Below, piece after piece: positions 15,406-23,726 of a stretch of 64,000 nt of DNA. How positions within the stretch are numbered: position 1 is the stretch's first letter; each line of letters opens with the position of its first letter. This DNA is from Nitrospira sp. (GTDB lineage Bacteria; Nitrospirota; Nitrospiria; Nitrospirales; UBA8639): assembly GCA_011523385.1 (NCBI GenBank), contig WTGX01000025.1:1-64000 (forward strand). Reading direction: 5' to 3'. The notes beneath the pieces were generated by a model. The model saw only the letters and a program-made list of their open reading frames with translations. It was not told the DNA's origin and did no database searches. The translations under genes were made by a program, and so were the position numbers.

Positions 15406-15606
15406 ATGCAAATCACCATTAATGGTAAACCCGAAGACCTGCAGGCCGACACCGTCATGGACGTCCTGAAACACAAGGATATCGACCCGCATATGGTGGC
15501 CGTTGAACTCAATACGCAAATCGTCGAACGAGACCGGCTCGCAACCACGAACGTTCAAGACGGCGATACGGTAGAATTTCTGTTCTATATGGGTGGAGGG
15601 GCGTGA
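15406..15606 (+). CDS. ThiS-like sulfur carrier ending GGGA
   Basis: A 66-residue ubiquitin-fold sulfur carrier (M-Q-I-T-I-N-G-K start, D-G-D-T-V-E-F-L-F-Y-M near the end). The expected C-terminal Gly-Gly is followed by extra residues: M-G-G-G-A. Such carriers must be trimmed to Gly-Gly before an E1-like enzyme can adenylate them. A JAMM protease gene ends the same operon. The start at 15406 has GTGGAG seven bases before. Its stop overlaps the GTG of cysM. The cysM neighbour suggests cysteine synthesis from thiocarboxylate (as with mycobacterial CysO), though a thiamin role (ThiS) is not excluded. Confidence 0.88.
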   Translation: MQITINGKPEDLQADTVMDVLKHKDIDPHMVAVELNTQIVERDRLATTNVQDGDTVEFLFYMGGGA

Positions 15607-16532
15607 CCACCCGATATTTATCAAAGATTACGGAGGGAATCGGCAAGACACCCCTGGTTCGATTGAACCGCCTTTCCGAGGAAGGCGGCGCTGCGATTTT
15701 CGGAAAAGTGGAGTTCGCCAACCCTGGCGGGAGCGTCAAAGACCGGATCTGCCTCAATATGATCGATGAGGCGGAACGTACCGGCGTGCTCCAGCCCGGG
15801 GGAACGATCGTCGAACCGACCAGCGGGAACACGGGAATCGGACTGGCCTTAATCGCTGCGGTTCGCGGATATAAATTGATTCTGGTCATGCCGGAGAGCA
15901 TGAGCCTCGAACGTGCAAGCCTGTTGTCCTCCTATGGCGCGCAATTGATTTTGACCCCGGCGTGGGAAGGCATGCAGGGTTCGATTCGAGAAGCCGAAAA
16001 CATCATTGCCCAAAATCCGGAATATTTCATGCCTGACCAATTTTCCAATCCGGCGAATCCCGCCATTCACCGGGCCACGACCGCGGTTGAGATTCGGGAC
16101 GCCATGGACGGCGAGATCGATGCGTTTGTCGCAGCCGTCGGGACCGGCGGAACCATTACCGGTTGCGGAGAGGTGTTCAAGGAACGCGCCCCGTCCACCA
16201 AAGTTGTTGCTGTTGAACCCGCCGGCTCTCCGGTGCTCTCTGGCGGAGCACCCGGGCCGCATAAGATTCAAGGCATCGGCGCCGGCTTTGTGCCGAAAGT
16301 GCTGAATCGGTCCATTATTGATGATATTATTCGGGTCACCGACGACCAAGCCTATCAGACCACGAAACTGCTGGCCAAAAAAGAAGGGCTGCTCGTGGGT
16401 ATTTCAGCCGGCGCCAACGTCTTTGCAGCCCAACAGGTCGCGAAAAACCTCAGACCTGATCAAAACGTGGTCACGGTGTTGTGCGACACGGGCGAACGCT
16501 ACCTGAGCATCGAAAAATATTTTAATATCTGA
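15603..16532 (+). CDS. cysM: PLP cysteine synthase, CysM/CysK family
   Basis: 309 residues of the fold-type II PLP family. The Lys that binds PLP is in G-G-S-V-K-D-R, the PLP phosphate loop in V-G-T-G-G-T-I-T-G, and the substrate loop in T-S-G-N-T-G-I-G. It makes cysteine by beta-replacement on O-acetyl- or O-phosphoserine with sulfide or with a thiocarboxylated carrier. Starting on GTG 15603 with a four-base overlap with the carrier gene, and followed at once by a MoeB-type gene, it matches the CysO-CysM arrangement. The acceptor used cannot be told from sequence. Confidence 0.93.
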   Translation: MTTRYLSKITEGIGKTPLVRLNRLSEEGGAAIFGKVEFANPGGSVKDRICLNMIDEAERTGVLQPGGTIVEPTSGNTGIGLALIAAVRGYKLILVMPESMSLERASLLSSYGAQLILTPAWEGMQGSIREAENIIAQNPEYFMPDQFSNPANPAIHRATTAVEIRDAMDGEIDAFVAAVGTGGTITGCGEVFKERAPSTKVVAVEPAGSPVLSGGAPGPHKIQGIGAGFVPKVLNRSIIDDIIRVTDDQAYQTTKLLAKKEGLLVGISAGANVFAAQQVAKNLRPDQNVVTVLCDTGERYLSIEKYFNI

Positions 16533-16545
16533 CGAGTAGATCGAT

Positions 16546-17373
16546 ATGAGTTTCACGGAAGAACAAATCACCCGGTACAGCCGGCATATCCTGTTACCCG
16601 AGGTCGGCGGGAAGGGACAAAAGAAAATTGCCCAGGCAAAAGTGTTTGTCGTCGGAGCCGGAGGGCTGGGCTCACCGGTGGCCTTATACCTGGCGGCAGC
16701 CGGCATCGGAACGATTGGCTTGATCGACAGTGACGTGGTCGACCGGTCCAATCTTCAACGACAAGTACTGCACCATACTCCCGACGTCGGACGGTCCAAG
16801 GTACAATCGGCGAAAGAAAAAATCTTTCTCCTGAACCCCGACGTGAACGTTGAAACGTACGAGGATCGCTTTACCGCCTCCAATGCGATGAATTACATTA
16901 CGCCCTATGACGTGGTGATTGATGGCGTGGATACGTTTCCGGCCAAGTTCCTCATCAACGATGCCTGCTACTTCGCGGGAAAACCCCTGATTCACGGCGG
17001 GATCCTCCGGTTCGAAGGCCGGGTGTTTTCCATCGTGCCCGGACAATCGGCCTGCTACCGGTGCATCTTCCAACAGCCCCCGCCTCCCGGACTCGTGCCG
17101 AGTTGTCAGGAAGCCGGCATCATCGGCGTCGTAGCCGGTATTATTGGAACCATTCAGGCCACTGAGGCGATGAAATTGATTCTCGGGATCGGGGCCCCAC
17201 TCACCGACCGTATTCTCGACTTTGATGCTCGAAAAACCGCATTTCGTGAAATAAGGACGAAACGAAATCCCAGGTGTCCCTTGTGTGGGGACCACCCGGA
17301 CATTACCGAACTGTTTGAGCACGAACAGGAGGCGTGCCAACTGCAAGCCCCCGGGGCGCTCGGTATTTCCTAG
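16546..17373 (+). CDS. moeB: MoeB/ThiF-type carrier-activating enzyme 1
   Basis: 275 residues. Nucleotide-binding V-G-A-G-G-L-G-S-P, adenylation Arg/Asn in S-N-L-Q-R-Q-V-L-H, and zinc Cys pairs C-Y-R-C and C-P-L-C. E1-like enzymes adenylate the C-terminal Gly of MoaD/ThiS-type carriers before sulfur transfer. No rhodanese domain is attached, so sulfur must come from elsewhere. It lies 13 bases after cysM and probably activates the first carrier. A second homologue occurs at 19155. Confidence 0.92.
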   Translation: MSFTEEQITRYSRHILLPEVGGKGQKKIAQAKVFVVGAGGLGSPVALYLAAAGIGTIGLIDSDVVDRSNLQRQVLHHTPDVGRSKVQSAKEKIFLLNPDVNVETYEDRFTASNAMNYITPYDVVIDGVDTFPAKFLINDACYFAGKPLIHGGILRFEGRVFSIVPGQSACYRCIFQQPPPPGLVPSCQEAGIIGVVAGIIGTIQATEAMKLILGIGAPLTDRILDFDARKTAFREIRTKRNPRCPLCGDHPDITELFEHEQEACQLQAPGALGIS

Positions 17374-17405
17374 TTTCCCGTCCGGATGCGGAAGGAGGTT
17401 GAACC

Positions 17406-18644
17406 ATGGCAAAGATGAAAGCCCTCATTTGCCGCGAATGTGGGAAAGAATATCCCACGGAAGCCCTTCACGTCTGTGAACTGTGCTTTGGGCCTCTGGA
17501 AGTCAAATATAATTACGGTGAAATCAGGGAGGCGATGTCACGAACCTCGATCGAGGCCGGTCCCAAGTCGCTGTGGCGGTACAAGGAATTGCTCCCGATC
17601 GAAGGCGGCCCGACGATCGGTCTGCACGCCGGCATGACGCCACTCGTTCACGCCAAGAATCTGGGCTCCTTTTTGGGACTCGATGAACTGTACATCAAGA
17701 ACGACTGCGTCAACCAGCCGACCCTGTCGTTCAAGGACCGGGTCGTGGCCGTGGCCCTGACGCGCGCCAGAGAACTGGGGTATGAAACCGCCGCCTGTGC
17801 TTCCACCGGCAATTTGGCTAATTCGGTCGCCGCGCACGCGGCGCAGGCCGGCATGCAATGTTACGTGTTCATCCCAGGCGACCTGGAAGCAGCCAAAGTC
17901 CTCGGCAACTTGATCTACAGACCGAAAGTCGTGGAAATTGAAGGCAACTACGATGACGTGAACCGTTTATGCAGTGAAATTGCCGGCGAACGGCGATGGG
18001 CCTTCGTGAACGTGAATATCCGTCCCTATTATGCCGAAGGCTCGAAGACCCTGGCGTTTGAAGTCGCGGAGCAACTGGGATGGCGGGCTCCCGACCAGGT
18101 CGTCGTGCCCATGGCATCGGGATCGTTATTGACCAAAATCTGGAAGGGACTCAACGAATTCCAAAAAATCGGGCTTCTCAAGGACGTGTCCACGAAGGTG
18201 AACGGCGCCCAGGCCGAAGGGTGCTCCCCGATCGCCACGGCGTATAAGGACGGCCGGGACTTCTTCAAACCGGTCAAGCCCAACACTATTGCCAAGTCCT
18301 TGGCCATCGGTAACCCGGCCGACGGATACTATGCCCTGAAAACCGCCATGGAAAGCGGAGGAGCCATGGAAGCAGTCACCGACGACGAAGTCATAGAAGG
18401 CATCAAGCTTCTGGCTCAAACGGAGGGGATTTTTGCGGAAACCGCGGGCGGCGTGACCATTGGCAGCCTTCGTAAGCTTGTGAAACAAGGCGCCATCAAG
18501 AAGCACGAGGTGACCGTCGCCTATATCACCGGCAATGGATTGAAGACCCAGGAAGCCGTTGTGGATTCGGTCGGACGGCCGTTCCGCATTCCACCGAGCC
18601 TGGTAAAATTTGAACAAACGTTTGGACAGCAGGGGGCGGCATGA
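17406..18644 (+). CDS. thrC: Threonine synthase-like PLP enzyme with N-terminal zinc ribbon
   Basis: 412 residues. A short N-terminal zinc-ribbon-like part (C-R-E-C and C-E-L-C, residues about 5-25) precedes a fold-type II PLP domain with the Schiff-base Lys in L-S-F-K-D-R and the loop A-S-T-G-N-L-A-N. A good GGAGG ribosome binding site precedes ATG 17406. The usual reaction is O-phosphohomoserine to threonine. Its placement between two carrier-activating enzymes, with a carrier overlapping its stop codon, raises the possibility that it, or a relative, uses O-phosphohomoserine in carrier-linked homocysteine synthesis. This second role is inference. Confidence 0.88.
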   Translation: MAKMKALICRECGKEYPTEALHVCELCFGPLEVKYNYGEIREAMSRTSIEAGPKSLWRYKELLPIEGGPTIGLHAGMTPLVHAKNLGSFLGLDELYIKNDCVNQPTLSFKDRVVAVALTRARELGYETAACASTGNLANSVAAHAAQAGMQCYVFIPGDLEAAKVLGNLIYRPKVVEIEGNYDDVNRLCSEIAGERRWAFVNVNIRPYYAEGSKTLAFEVAEQLGWRAPDQVVVPMASGSLLTKIWKGLNEFQKIGLLKDVSTKVNGAQAEGCSPIATAYKDGRDFFKPVKPNTIAKSLAIGNPADGYYALKTAMESGGAMEAVTDDEVIEGIKLLAQTEGIFAETAGGVTIGSLRKLVKQGAIKKHEVTVAYITGNGLKTQEAVVDSVGRPFRIPPSLVKFEQTFGQQGAA

Positions 18645-18922
18645 TCACCGTACGCATACCTACTCCCCTCCGGCCGATGACCGGAGGCAAGAGTGAAGTC
18701 GAAGGAACCGGCGCCAGTATCGGCGAATTGATCGAGCAATTGAATGCAGCGCATCCGGGGTTGAAAGATAGGATCTGCGACGAACAGGGAGAGATTCGGC
18801 GATTTATCAACGTTTACCTGAACGAGGAAGACATCCGGTTCCTGACGGGCAAAGACACGCCCGTCAAGGACGGCGACGAGGTGTCCATCGTTCCCGCTAT
18901 CGCCGGAGGCGGCCATGGCTAA
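18641..18922 (+). CDS. MoaD/CysO-like sulfur carrier ending GGGHG
   Basis: A 93-residue ubiquitin-fold protein: T-V-R-I-P-T-P-L-R start, I-N-V-Y-L-N-E-E-D-I-R-F in the middle, and V-S-I-V-P-A-I-A-G-G-G-H-G at the end. CysO and MoaD normally stop at Gly-Gly, so the final G-H-G (or part of it) must be removed. It overlaps thrC by four bases and the NIL gene by eight; the extension is encoded within that second overlap. Likely the second thiocarboxylate carrier of the operon. Confidence 0.88.
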   Translation: MITVRIPTPLRPMTGGKSEVEGTGASIGELIEQLNAAHPGLKDRICDEQGEIRRFINVYLNEEDIRFLTGKDTPVKDGDEVSIVPAIAGGGHG

Positions 18923-19154
18923 ACTGCGATTTCACATCCGGTTTCCGGAAGAAAAGATTCCCGAACCCGTCATTTATCAGATCGGGCACGAATACCAGGT
19001 CGTCACCAGCATCCGCCGGGCCGACGTCCGCGAAACCACCGGATGGATGGACGTGGAGTTTTCAGGCGAGACCGAAGAAGTCGAACGCGCGATCGCGGGC
19101 CTGCGCAATAAAGGCGTGCTTGTCGATCCCATCGAACTGAACGTGGTGGAATAG
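18915..19154 (+). CDS. NIL-domain protein
   Basis: 79 residues matching a stand-alone NIL domain (the ferredoxin-like substrate-sensing domain of MetN): L-R-F-H-I-R-F-P start, then P-V-I-Y-Q-I-G-H-E-Y, and V-E-R-A-I-A-G-L-R-N-K-G-V. Stand-alone or ferredoxin-fused NIL proteins are genetically linked to homocysteine formation in several prokaryotes. Here it overlaps the carrier gene and directly precedes the second E1 gene, tying the cluster to methionine/homocysteine sulfur. Confidence 0.85.
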   Translation: MAKLRFHIRFPEEKIPEPVIYQIGHEYQVVTSIRRADVRETTGWMDVEFSGETEEVERAIAGLRNKGVLVDPIELNVVE

Positions 19155-19964
19155 ATGCCGGCAATGAATTTTACCGAAGAACAAATCGAACGATACAGCC
19201 GGCAGATCATCCTCGATCAGGTGGGAGGAAAAGGTCAACAGAAATTGAGCCGGGCCAAGGTCCTGGTCGTCGGCGCCGGAGGTCTGGGTTCCCCGATTGC
19301 GTTGTATCTGGGAGCGGCGGGCATCGGCACGATTGGCTTGATTGACGGCGACGTCGTAGATCTCTCCAACCTGCAACGGCAGGTCCTCCATACCACGCCC
19401 CACGTCGGAGTCCCCAAGGTCGAGTCCGGCCGACGGCTCCTGGAGGCGTTGAATCCCGACGTCCACGTGAAGACGTATCAGGAGCATATCAACGCCGACA
19501 ACGTGATGACCCTGTTGGTCGACTACGACCTGGTGCTCGACGGGTCCGACAACTTCGGCACCCGGTTCCTGGTGAACGATGCCTGCTTCTTTGCGAAAAA
19601 ACCCCTGATCTCGGGAAGCATCTTTCGTTTCGAGGGGCAGCTTGCCACGATCAAACCGCATGAGGGATGCCCCTGCTATCGCTGCCTCTACCCTGAACCG
19701 CCGCCTGCAGGGCTGGTCCCCAATTGCCAGGAAGCCGGAGTACTGGGCGTCCTGGCGGGCACGATCGGTATTCTACAGGCCAATGAAGCCGTGAAAGAAA
19801 TCCTGGAAATCGGGGACACGCTCGCCGACCGCTTGCTGATCTATGACGCGCTCGAGATGAAGTTTCGCAGCGTCGGGCGCCCCAAAGATCCCCGCTGCCC
19901 ACTCTGCGGCGCCAACCCGACGATCACCGCGCTGGAAGAACATCACGTCTCGTGCAGCGTGTAA
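19155..19964 (+). CDS. moeB: MoeB/ThiF-type carrier-activating enzyme 2
   Basis: 269 residues, closely similar to the 16546-17373 product: V-G-A-G-G-L-G-S-P, S-N-L-Q-R-Q-V-L-H, zinc pairs C-Y-R-C and C-P-L-C, plus an extra Cys (C-P-C-Y-R-C). It starts on the base after the NIL stop codon. Presumably it activates the MoaD-like carrier. Keeping two E1 genes in one operon suggests each carrier has its own partner. Confidence 0.92.
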   Translation: MPAMNFTEEQIERYSRQIILDQVGGKGQQKLSRAKVLVVGAGGLGSPIALYLGAAGIGTIGLIDGDVVDLSNLQRQVLHTTPHVGVPKVESGRRLLEALNPDVHVKTYQEHINADNVMTLLVDYDLVLDGSDNFGTRFLVNDACFFAKKPLISGSIFRFEGQLATIKPHEGCPCYRCLYPEPPPAGLVPNCQEAGVLGVLAGTIGILQANEAVKEILEIGDTLADRLLIYDALEMKFRSVGRPKDPRCPLCGANPTITALEEHHVSCSV

Positions 19965-20047
19965 CGGTAATGACTCCAACGCGGCCATGTATCGTCTGTG
20001 GCGTGATCTCGGGAAAGCCGCAGACCCGCTGACCGTCTTTGACCTCC

Positions 20048-20554
20048 ATGCTTTCGATCCCTTCAGACATTTGGGAAGACATGATCGAGCACGCGCGGGC
20101 CCTTGACCCTCACGAATGCTGCGGCATTTTGGCCGGCCGGAACGAGACCATTACCGAACACTACCGAATCACCAACATCCTGGCCAAGATGAGTGAGGCT
20201 GAACTGGCCCGTTTCGATCAGGCCAAGCTATCCGACCTGAAACAACTTTCTCCCTCGGAACGGGCTGATATCGCCTTCCAGATGGATGCACAGGAAATGT
20301 CACAAGCCCAAAAGGATATTCGTCAAAAAGACGCCACGCTCAAAGCCTTTTACCATTCACATACGTTCAGCCCCGCCCGACCATCCATCACCGACATTAA
20401 AATCGCCATGGAATTCGAGAGCTACAGGGAAAAACTCGGTATACCCGAACTCGTACACGTCATTATCTCCCTCCAGGATAAAATGAATCCCGTCATTCGC
20501 GGCTACCGGATCCGGAATTCGACGGCTACCGAAGTGCCTATCGAACGCCGATAA
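20048..20554 (+). CDS. JAMM/MPN+ metalloprotease
   Basis: 168 residues from ATG 20048 (a TTG at 20039 is the alternative). The zinc-protease motif is complete: Glu in P-H-E-C-C-G-I-L-A-G, H-S-H near 105, then S-I-T-D seven residues later. An inserted helical segment (about 50-90) separates the two parts. Mec-type JAMM enzymes free cysteine from CysO and trim carrier C-termini. With two carriers bearing extensions after Gly-Gly in the same operon, this is the obvious processing enzyme. An 83-base spacer separates it from the E1 gene. Confidence 0.92.
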   Translation: MLSIPSDIWEDMIEHARALDPHECCGILAGRNETITEHYRITNILAKMSEAELARFDQAKLSDLKQLSPSERADIAFQMDAQEMSQAQKDIRQKDATLKAFYHSHTFSPARPSITDIKIAMEFESYREKLGIPELVHVIISLQDKMNPVIRGYRIRNSTATEVPIERR

Positions 20555-20643
20555 TCACGCCATGGCACGCCGTTGTGGACAACCCTTTTTCAAGTTGCCA
20601 TAATGTGCAAACTTTTTTCTCCCTTATAACAAGGAGAGTCATC

Positions 20644-21006
20644 ATGTTTCGTCCTTTTACATTTATCCTGCTACTCGTTTTTCTTATGTCGACGGCTACG
20701 CTCGCTTGGGCGTTTACCGATGAACCCGGCAAAGAAGGAAGTTTTTACAGTCCGATCATCCGTGTGGTCCCGGACAAAGGCTTCATCCTGATCAATAGCG
20801 GGAGCGGCATTCTCTGGCTCAAAGCCAGCGAGGCGGCAATGCCGCACGTTGCAAAGCTGCCCGTCGGCGGGCTGATTGACGTTGTGGTCGTATTTCAAGG
20901 CAAACCCAATCCGCCGATTATCAAGTTATGGAAATTGGCGAGCGGTGATTCAGCCTGCCCCGAGTTTGATGGAAAACAATGCCTGCCGCCCGCAAAGAAG
21001 AAATAA
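20644..21006 (+). CDS. Small secreted hypothetical protein
   Basis: 120 residues with a clear AAGGAGAG ribosome binding site and a signal peptide (to about residue 25, A-T-L-A-W-A). The mature part is beta-rich (G-F-I-L-I-N-S-G-S-G-I-L-W-L and V-D-V-V-V-V-F-Q-G-K), ending with two Cys and a K-rich tail. Probably periplasmic, possibly a disulfide-bonded beta domain. Family not recognised. Convergent with modC. Confidence 0.75.
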   Translation: MFRPFTFILLLVFLMSTATLAWAFTDEPGKEGSFYSPIIRVVPDKGFILINSGSGILWLKASEAAMPHVAKLPVGGLIDVVVVFQGKPNPPIIKLWKLASGDSACPEFDGKQCLPPAKKK

Positions 21007-21038
21007 GGTTCGGTGCGACATCGCCATGAAAACGTGGG

Positions 21039-22121
21039 TTAGCTCAGGGCGACGGCCTTGAAGGATGCATGAACTTTTTGGCCGGGTCGCAGCCGGAGTT
21101 GGTAAAAAGATTTTCTCGTAATCATGGCCAACAACGGACACCCCACGTCGAGTTTCACTTCGACTGCATACTGATCTCCAGGTGATTTCCTGACCTCGAC
21201 AATCGTCGCTTCCAGTGTGTTCAACACGCTGCTTGTCGCAGGGGGATCGCCCACCACCAGGCTCACGTCACGCGACAAGATTTGTACCCTCAAGGGCGCC
21301 CCGGGCGGAAGAGCCTGTTGAGGGAGGAAAAGGGATTGTCCCAAAAATTCTACCCGTGTCAGCCCGAACTGCGGTTCATGCTCCATAATTCGCGTTTCAA
21401 GGATAGCCCCGACCATGTTTGATTCGACCAACCCCGGCAGATCCAACCGCGAAAAGACTTCCTGAATCGGCCCGGTCGCCGCCACTTTCCCCTCCTTCAA
21501 CAGAACCACGTGATTGGCGAGTGGCAAAATTTCTTGAAGGTCATGACTCACGTACAGGACCGGAATGCGCAATTCCCGATTCAATTTCTGGATAAAGGGA
21601 AGAATTTCTTTTTTTCGTTGTTGGTCGAGAGAGGCCAGGGGCTCATCCATCAACAAGAGTTGCGGGCTGGCTAACAGCGCTCGTCCTATGGCCACACGTT
21701 GTTGCTCGCCACCGGACAAGTGGAACACCCGGCGTTCAAAGAGCGACTCAAGCTCCAACAACTCACTGACGTGAGCAAAATCAATGCGCCGCAGGGATGG
21801 GTTGCTGCGCTTCATCCCATACTTAAGATTTTGCGTCACTGTCAGATGCGGAAACAATCGCGCTTCTTGAAAGACCACCCCAACGCGTCGCTGCTCGACC
21901 GGCAGAAAAATCCCCTGGGCATCGTCTTGCCAAACCGCCTGGTCGAATTGAAGAAATCCCGACGGAACGTGGGTTAACCCGGCGATGCACCTCAAGAGCA
22001 TGGTCTTGCCGCTCCCGGACGAACCGAACACCGCAGTCGTCCCTTCCAGCGGAACGGTGAAAGCCACGTCGAAACGAAAACCGGGATAGTCGATGGAAAA
22101 TCGTGCGTCGAGTCGATTCAT
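21039..22121 (-). CDS. modC: Molybdate ABC transporter ATPase
   Basis: 360 residues: ABC ATPase with Walker A G-S-S-G-S-G-K-T, signature L-S-G-G-E-Q-Q-R, Walker B L-L-L-M-D-E-P, H-loop Y-V-S-H-D, then a C-terminal MOP domain (about 290-360) that binds molybdate and can throttle transport. Overlaps modB by four bases. Drives molybdate or tungstate import at the inner membrane. Confidence 0.95.
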   Translation of the reverse strand: MNRLDARFSIDYPGFRFDVAFTVPLEGTTAVFGSSGSGKTMLLRCIAGLTHVPSGFLQFDQAVWQDDAQGIFLPVEQRRVGVVFQEARLFPHLTVTQNLKYGMKRSNPSLRRIDFAHVSELLELESLFERRVFHLSGGEQQRVAIGRALLASPQLLLMDEPLASLDQQRKKEILPFIQKLNRELRIPVLYVSHDLQEILPLANHVVLLKEGKVAATGPIQEVFSRLDLPGLVESNMVGAILETRIMEHEPQFGLTRVEFLGQSLFLPQQALPPGAPLRVQILSRDVSLVVGDPPATSSVLNTLEATIVEVRKSPGDQYAVEVKLDVGCPLLAMITRKSFYQLRLRPGQKVHASFKAVALS

Positions 22122-22801
22122 GAGACGTGAATGGGCAAACGCCTGTTGACCGTATACACGATCGCAAGGACGAGAAAACTGAATATGAGAAGCACAGCCG
22201 ACAGGAAATGGGCCTGGGTATATTCAAGCACCTCGACGTGATCATAGATGGCAATGGAGAGGACTTTGGTGACTCCCGGGATATTACCGCCAACCATCAG
22301 AACCACGCCGAATTCTCCCAGCGTATGAGCAAAACCCAAGACAACGGCGCTCAGATATCCGCGAACCGCCATGGGCGATGCGACGGTAAAAAAGGCGTCA
22401 AGCTTTGAGGCGCCCAGCGACCAGGCCGCTTCCAAAGGTTTTTTGCCGACGGCCTCGAATGCTCCATGCAGGGGTTGAACGACAAAAGGCAGCGAATAGA
22501 GCGTCGAGGCGATCACCAATCCCGAAAATGTAAACGAGAGCGCCGAGCCGGTTAGATCTTTCCAAGCCCCGCCAATCAATCCATGAGGCCCGAGTGCCGT
22601 CAACAGATAAAAGCCGAGTACGGTTGGCGGCAGCACGATGGGCAGCGCCACAATAGCCTCTACCAGTGTCCTGAAGCGCGAACGCGTGCATGCCAACCAC
22701 CACGCCAAAGGAGTGCCCACCAGCAACAACACGATAACGGTCACTCCTGCCAGTTGCACGGTCAGCCACAACGGGGTCCAATCCATTTCCGGCATGTTCA
22801 T
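22118..22801 (-). CDS. modB: Molybdate ABC transporter permease
   Basis: 227 residues with about five membrane segments and the EAA loop (E-A-A-W-S-L-G-A-S-K-L-D-A-F) that docks on ModC. L-P-I-V-L-P-P-T-V-L-G and H-T-L-G-E-F-G-V-V-L-M-V-G are typical of ModB. Part of the modABC run. Confidence 0.95.
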   Translation of the reverse strand: MNMPEMDWTPLWLTVQLAGVTVIVLLLVGTPLAWWLACTRSRFRTLVEAIVALPIVLPPTVLGFYLLTALGPHGLIGGAWKDLTGSALSFTFSGLVIASTLYSLPFVVQPLHGAFEAVGKKPLEAAWSLGASKLDAFFTVASPMAVRGYLSAVVLGFAHTLGEFGVVLMVGGNIPGVTKVLSIAIYDHVEVLEYTQAHFLSAVLLIFSFLVLAIVYTVNRRLPIHVS

Positions 22802-22822
22802 CCTCCGGCTCTCCGGCCTCGA

Positions 22823-23584
22823 TCATTCCAGGCCATAACCGGACCGTTCGATAACGTTCCGGGATCTAACATCTTTCACGTAGTCCAGGAACGCGCGTGC
22901 GACTGCCCGATGCTGACCGGAGCGCAACAATACCGCTTGTTGCCGGATAGGGGCATACAAATGCGTCGGCACGTCCCACCGGCTTCCGGACCCGTTAACC
23001 TTGGGCCCCAAAACCTGCGAAAGGGCGACGAATCCCAGTTGGACATTCTTTGAAAACACAAAGTGAAAGGTTTGTCCGATATTTTCTCCCCGGACCAACC
23101 GATCCTGAACCTGTTCCCAAAGTCCCAGTGCCTGCAAGACTTCCTTGGCAGCGGCACCATAGGGCGCAGTTTTGGGATTCGCAATGGCCACGTGTCTGAC
23201 GTCGCTACGCAACAGTATGAATGGTTCATTGCCCTCGATCACGGCGGACCCGGGACGCCACAACGTCAATCGTCCCACCGCGTAGGTAAACCGGCTTCCT
23301 GGAACTGCGAATCCTTCTTCTTCCAGTAATTTCGGACGCATGACGTCCGCGGAAAAAAACACGTCGAACGGAGCACCGTTCTTGATCTGTGCATAGAACT
23401 TGCCGCTCGACCCTGAACTGACGACAACGGTGTGCGTTGTGTCTTGTTCAAAGTTGGTCACGATTTCATTGAGCGTCGCCAGAAAATTGGCGGCAACCGC
23501 CACGCGTACCTCTTCGGCGACACTCGTGGCCGCACCCACCGTAAAAAACAGAAGGCACAGAAAACCATGAATTTTGGCAATCAT
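22823..23584 (-). CDS. modA: Molybdate-binding periplasmic protein
   Basis: 253 residues with a signal peptide (cleavage near A-T-S-V-A-E-E). V-A-V-A-A-N-F-L-A-T-L, S-S-G-S-S-G-K-F-Y-A-Q-I and N-G-A-P-F-D-V-F-F-S-A-D are the classic oxyanion-binding ModA motifs. Captures molybdate or tungstate in the periplasm for ModBC. Its upstream interval holds a GC-rich repeat hairpin. Confidence 0.95.
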   Translation of the reverse strand: MIAKIHGFLCLLFFTVGAATSVAEEVRVAVAANFLATLNEIVTNFEQDTTHTVVVSSGSSGKFYAQIKNGAPFDVFFSADVMRPKLLEEEGFAVPGSRFTYAVGRLTLWRPGSAVIEGNEPFILLRSDVRHVAIANPKTAPYGAAAKEVLQALGLWEQVQDRLVRGENIGQTFHFVFSKNVQLGFVALSQVLGPKVNGSGSRWDVPTHLYAPIRQQAVLLRSGQHRAVARAFLDYVKDVRSRNVIERSGYGLE

Positions 23585-23616
23585 GGCAGGCGCACCAATC
23601 TCTCCCTCACCCCAGC

Positions 23617-23635
23617 CCCCGGATCAAATCCGGGG
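23617..23635. repeat. Intergenic GC hairpin repeat
   Basis: ccccggat-caa-atccgggg forms an 8-bp stem with a 3-base loop inside a pyrimidine-rich block (ctctccctcacccc ... ctccctcgggggaagaggg, with a second small inverted pair). It looks like a dispersed intergenic repeat between the porin and modA rather than a terminator. Confidence 0.45.
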
Positions 23636-23726
23636 CAGGCTCGCTCCCTCGGGGGAAGAGGGAGTCGATGGCCACGAACCCGTAAACTTTCACCCTCGCC
23701 GACGTTTCTTCCCATGGCACGTACCC

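Noticed and set aside
19970-20032. 20-codon frame with C-I-V-C between moeB2 and the JAMM gene
   Set aside because: Too short and without a ribosome binding site; I could not separate it from spacer.
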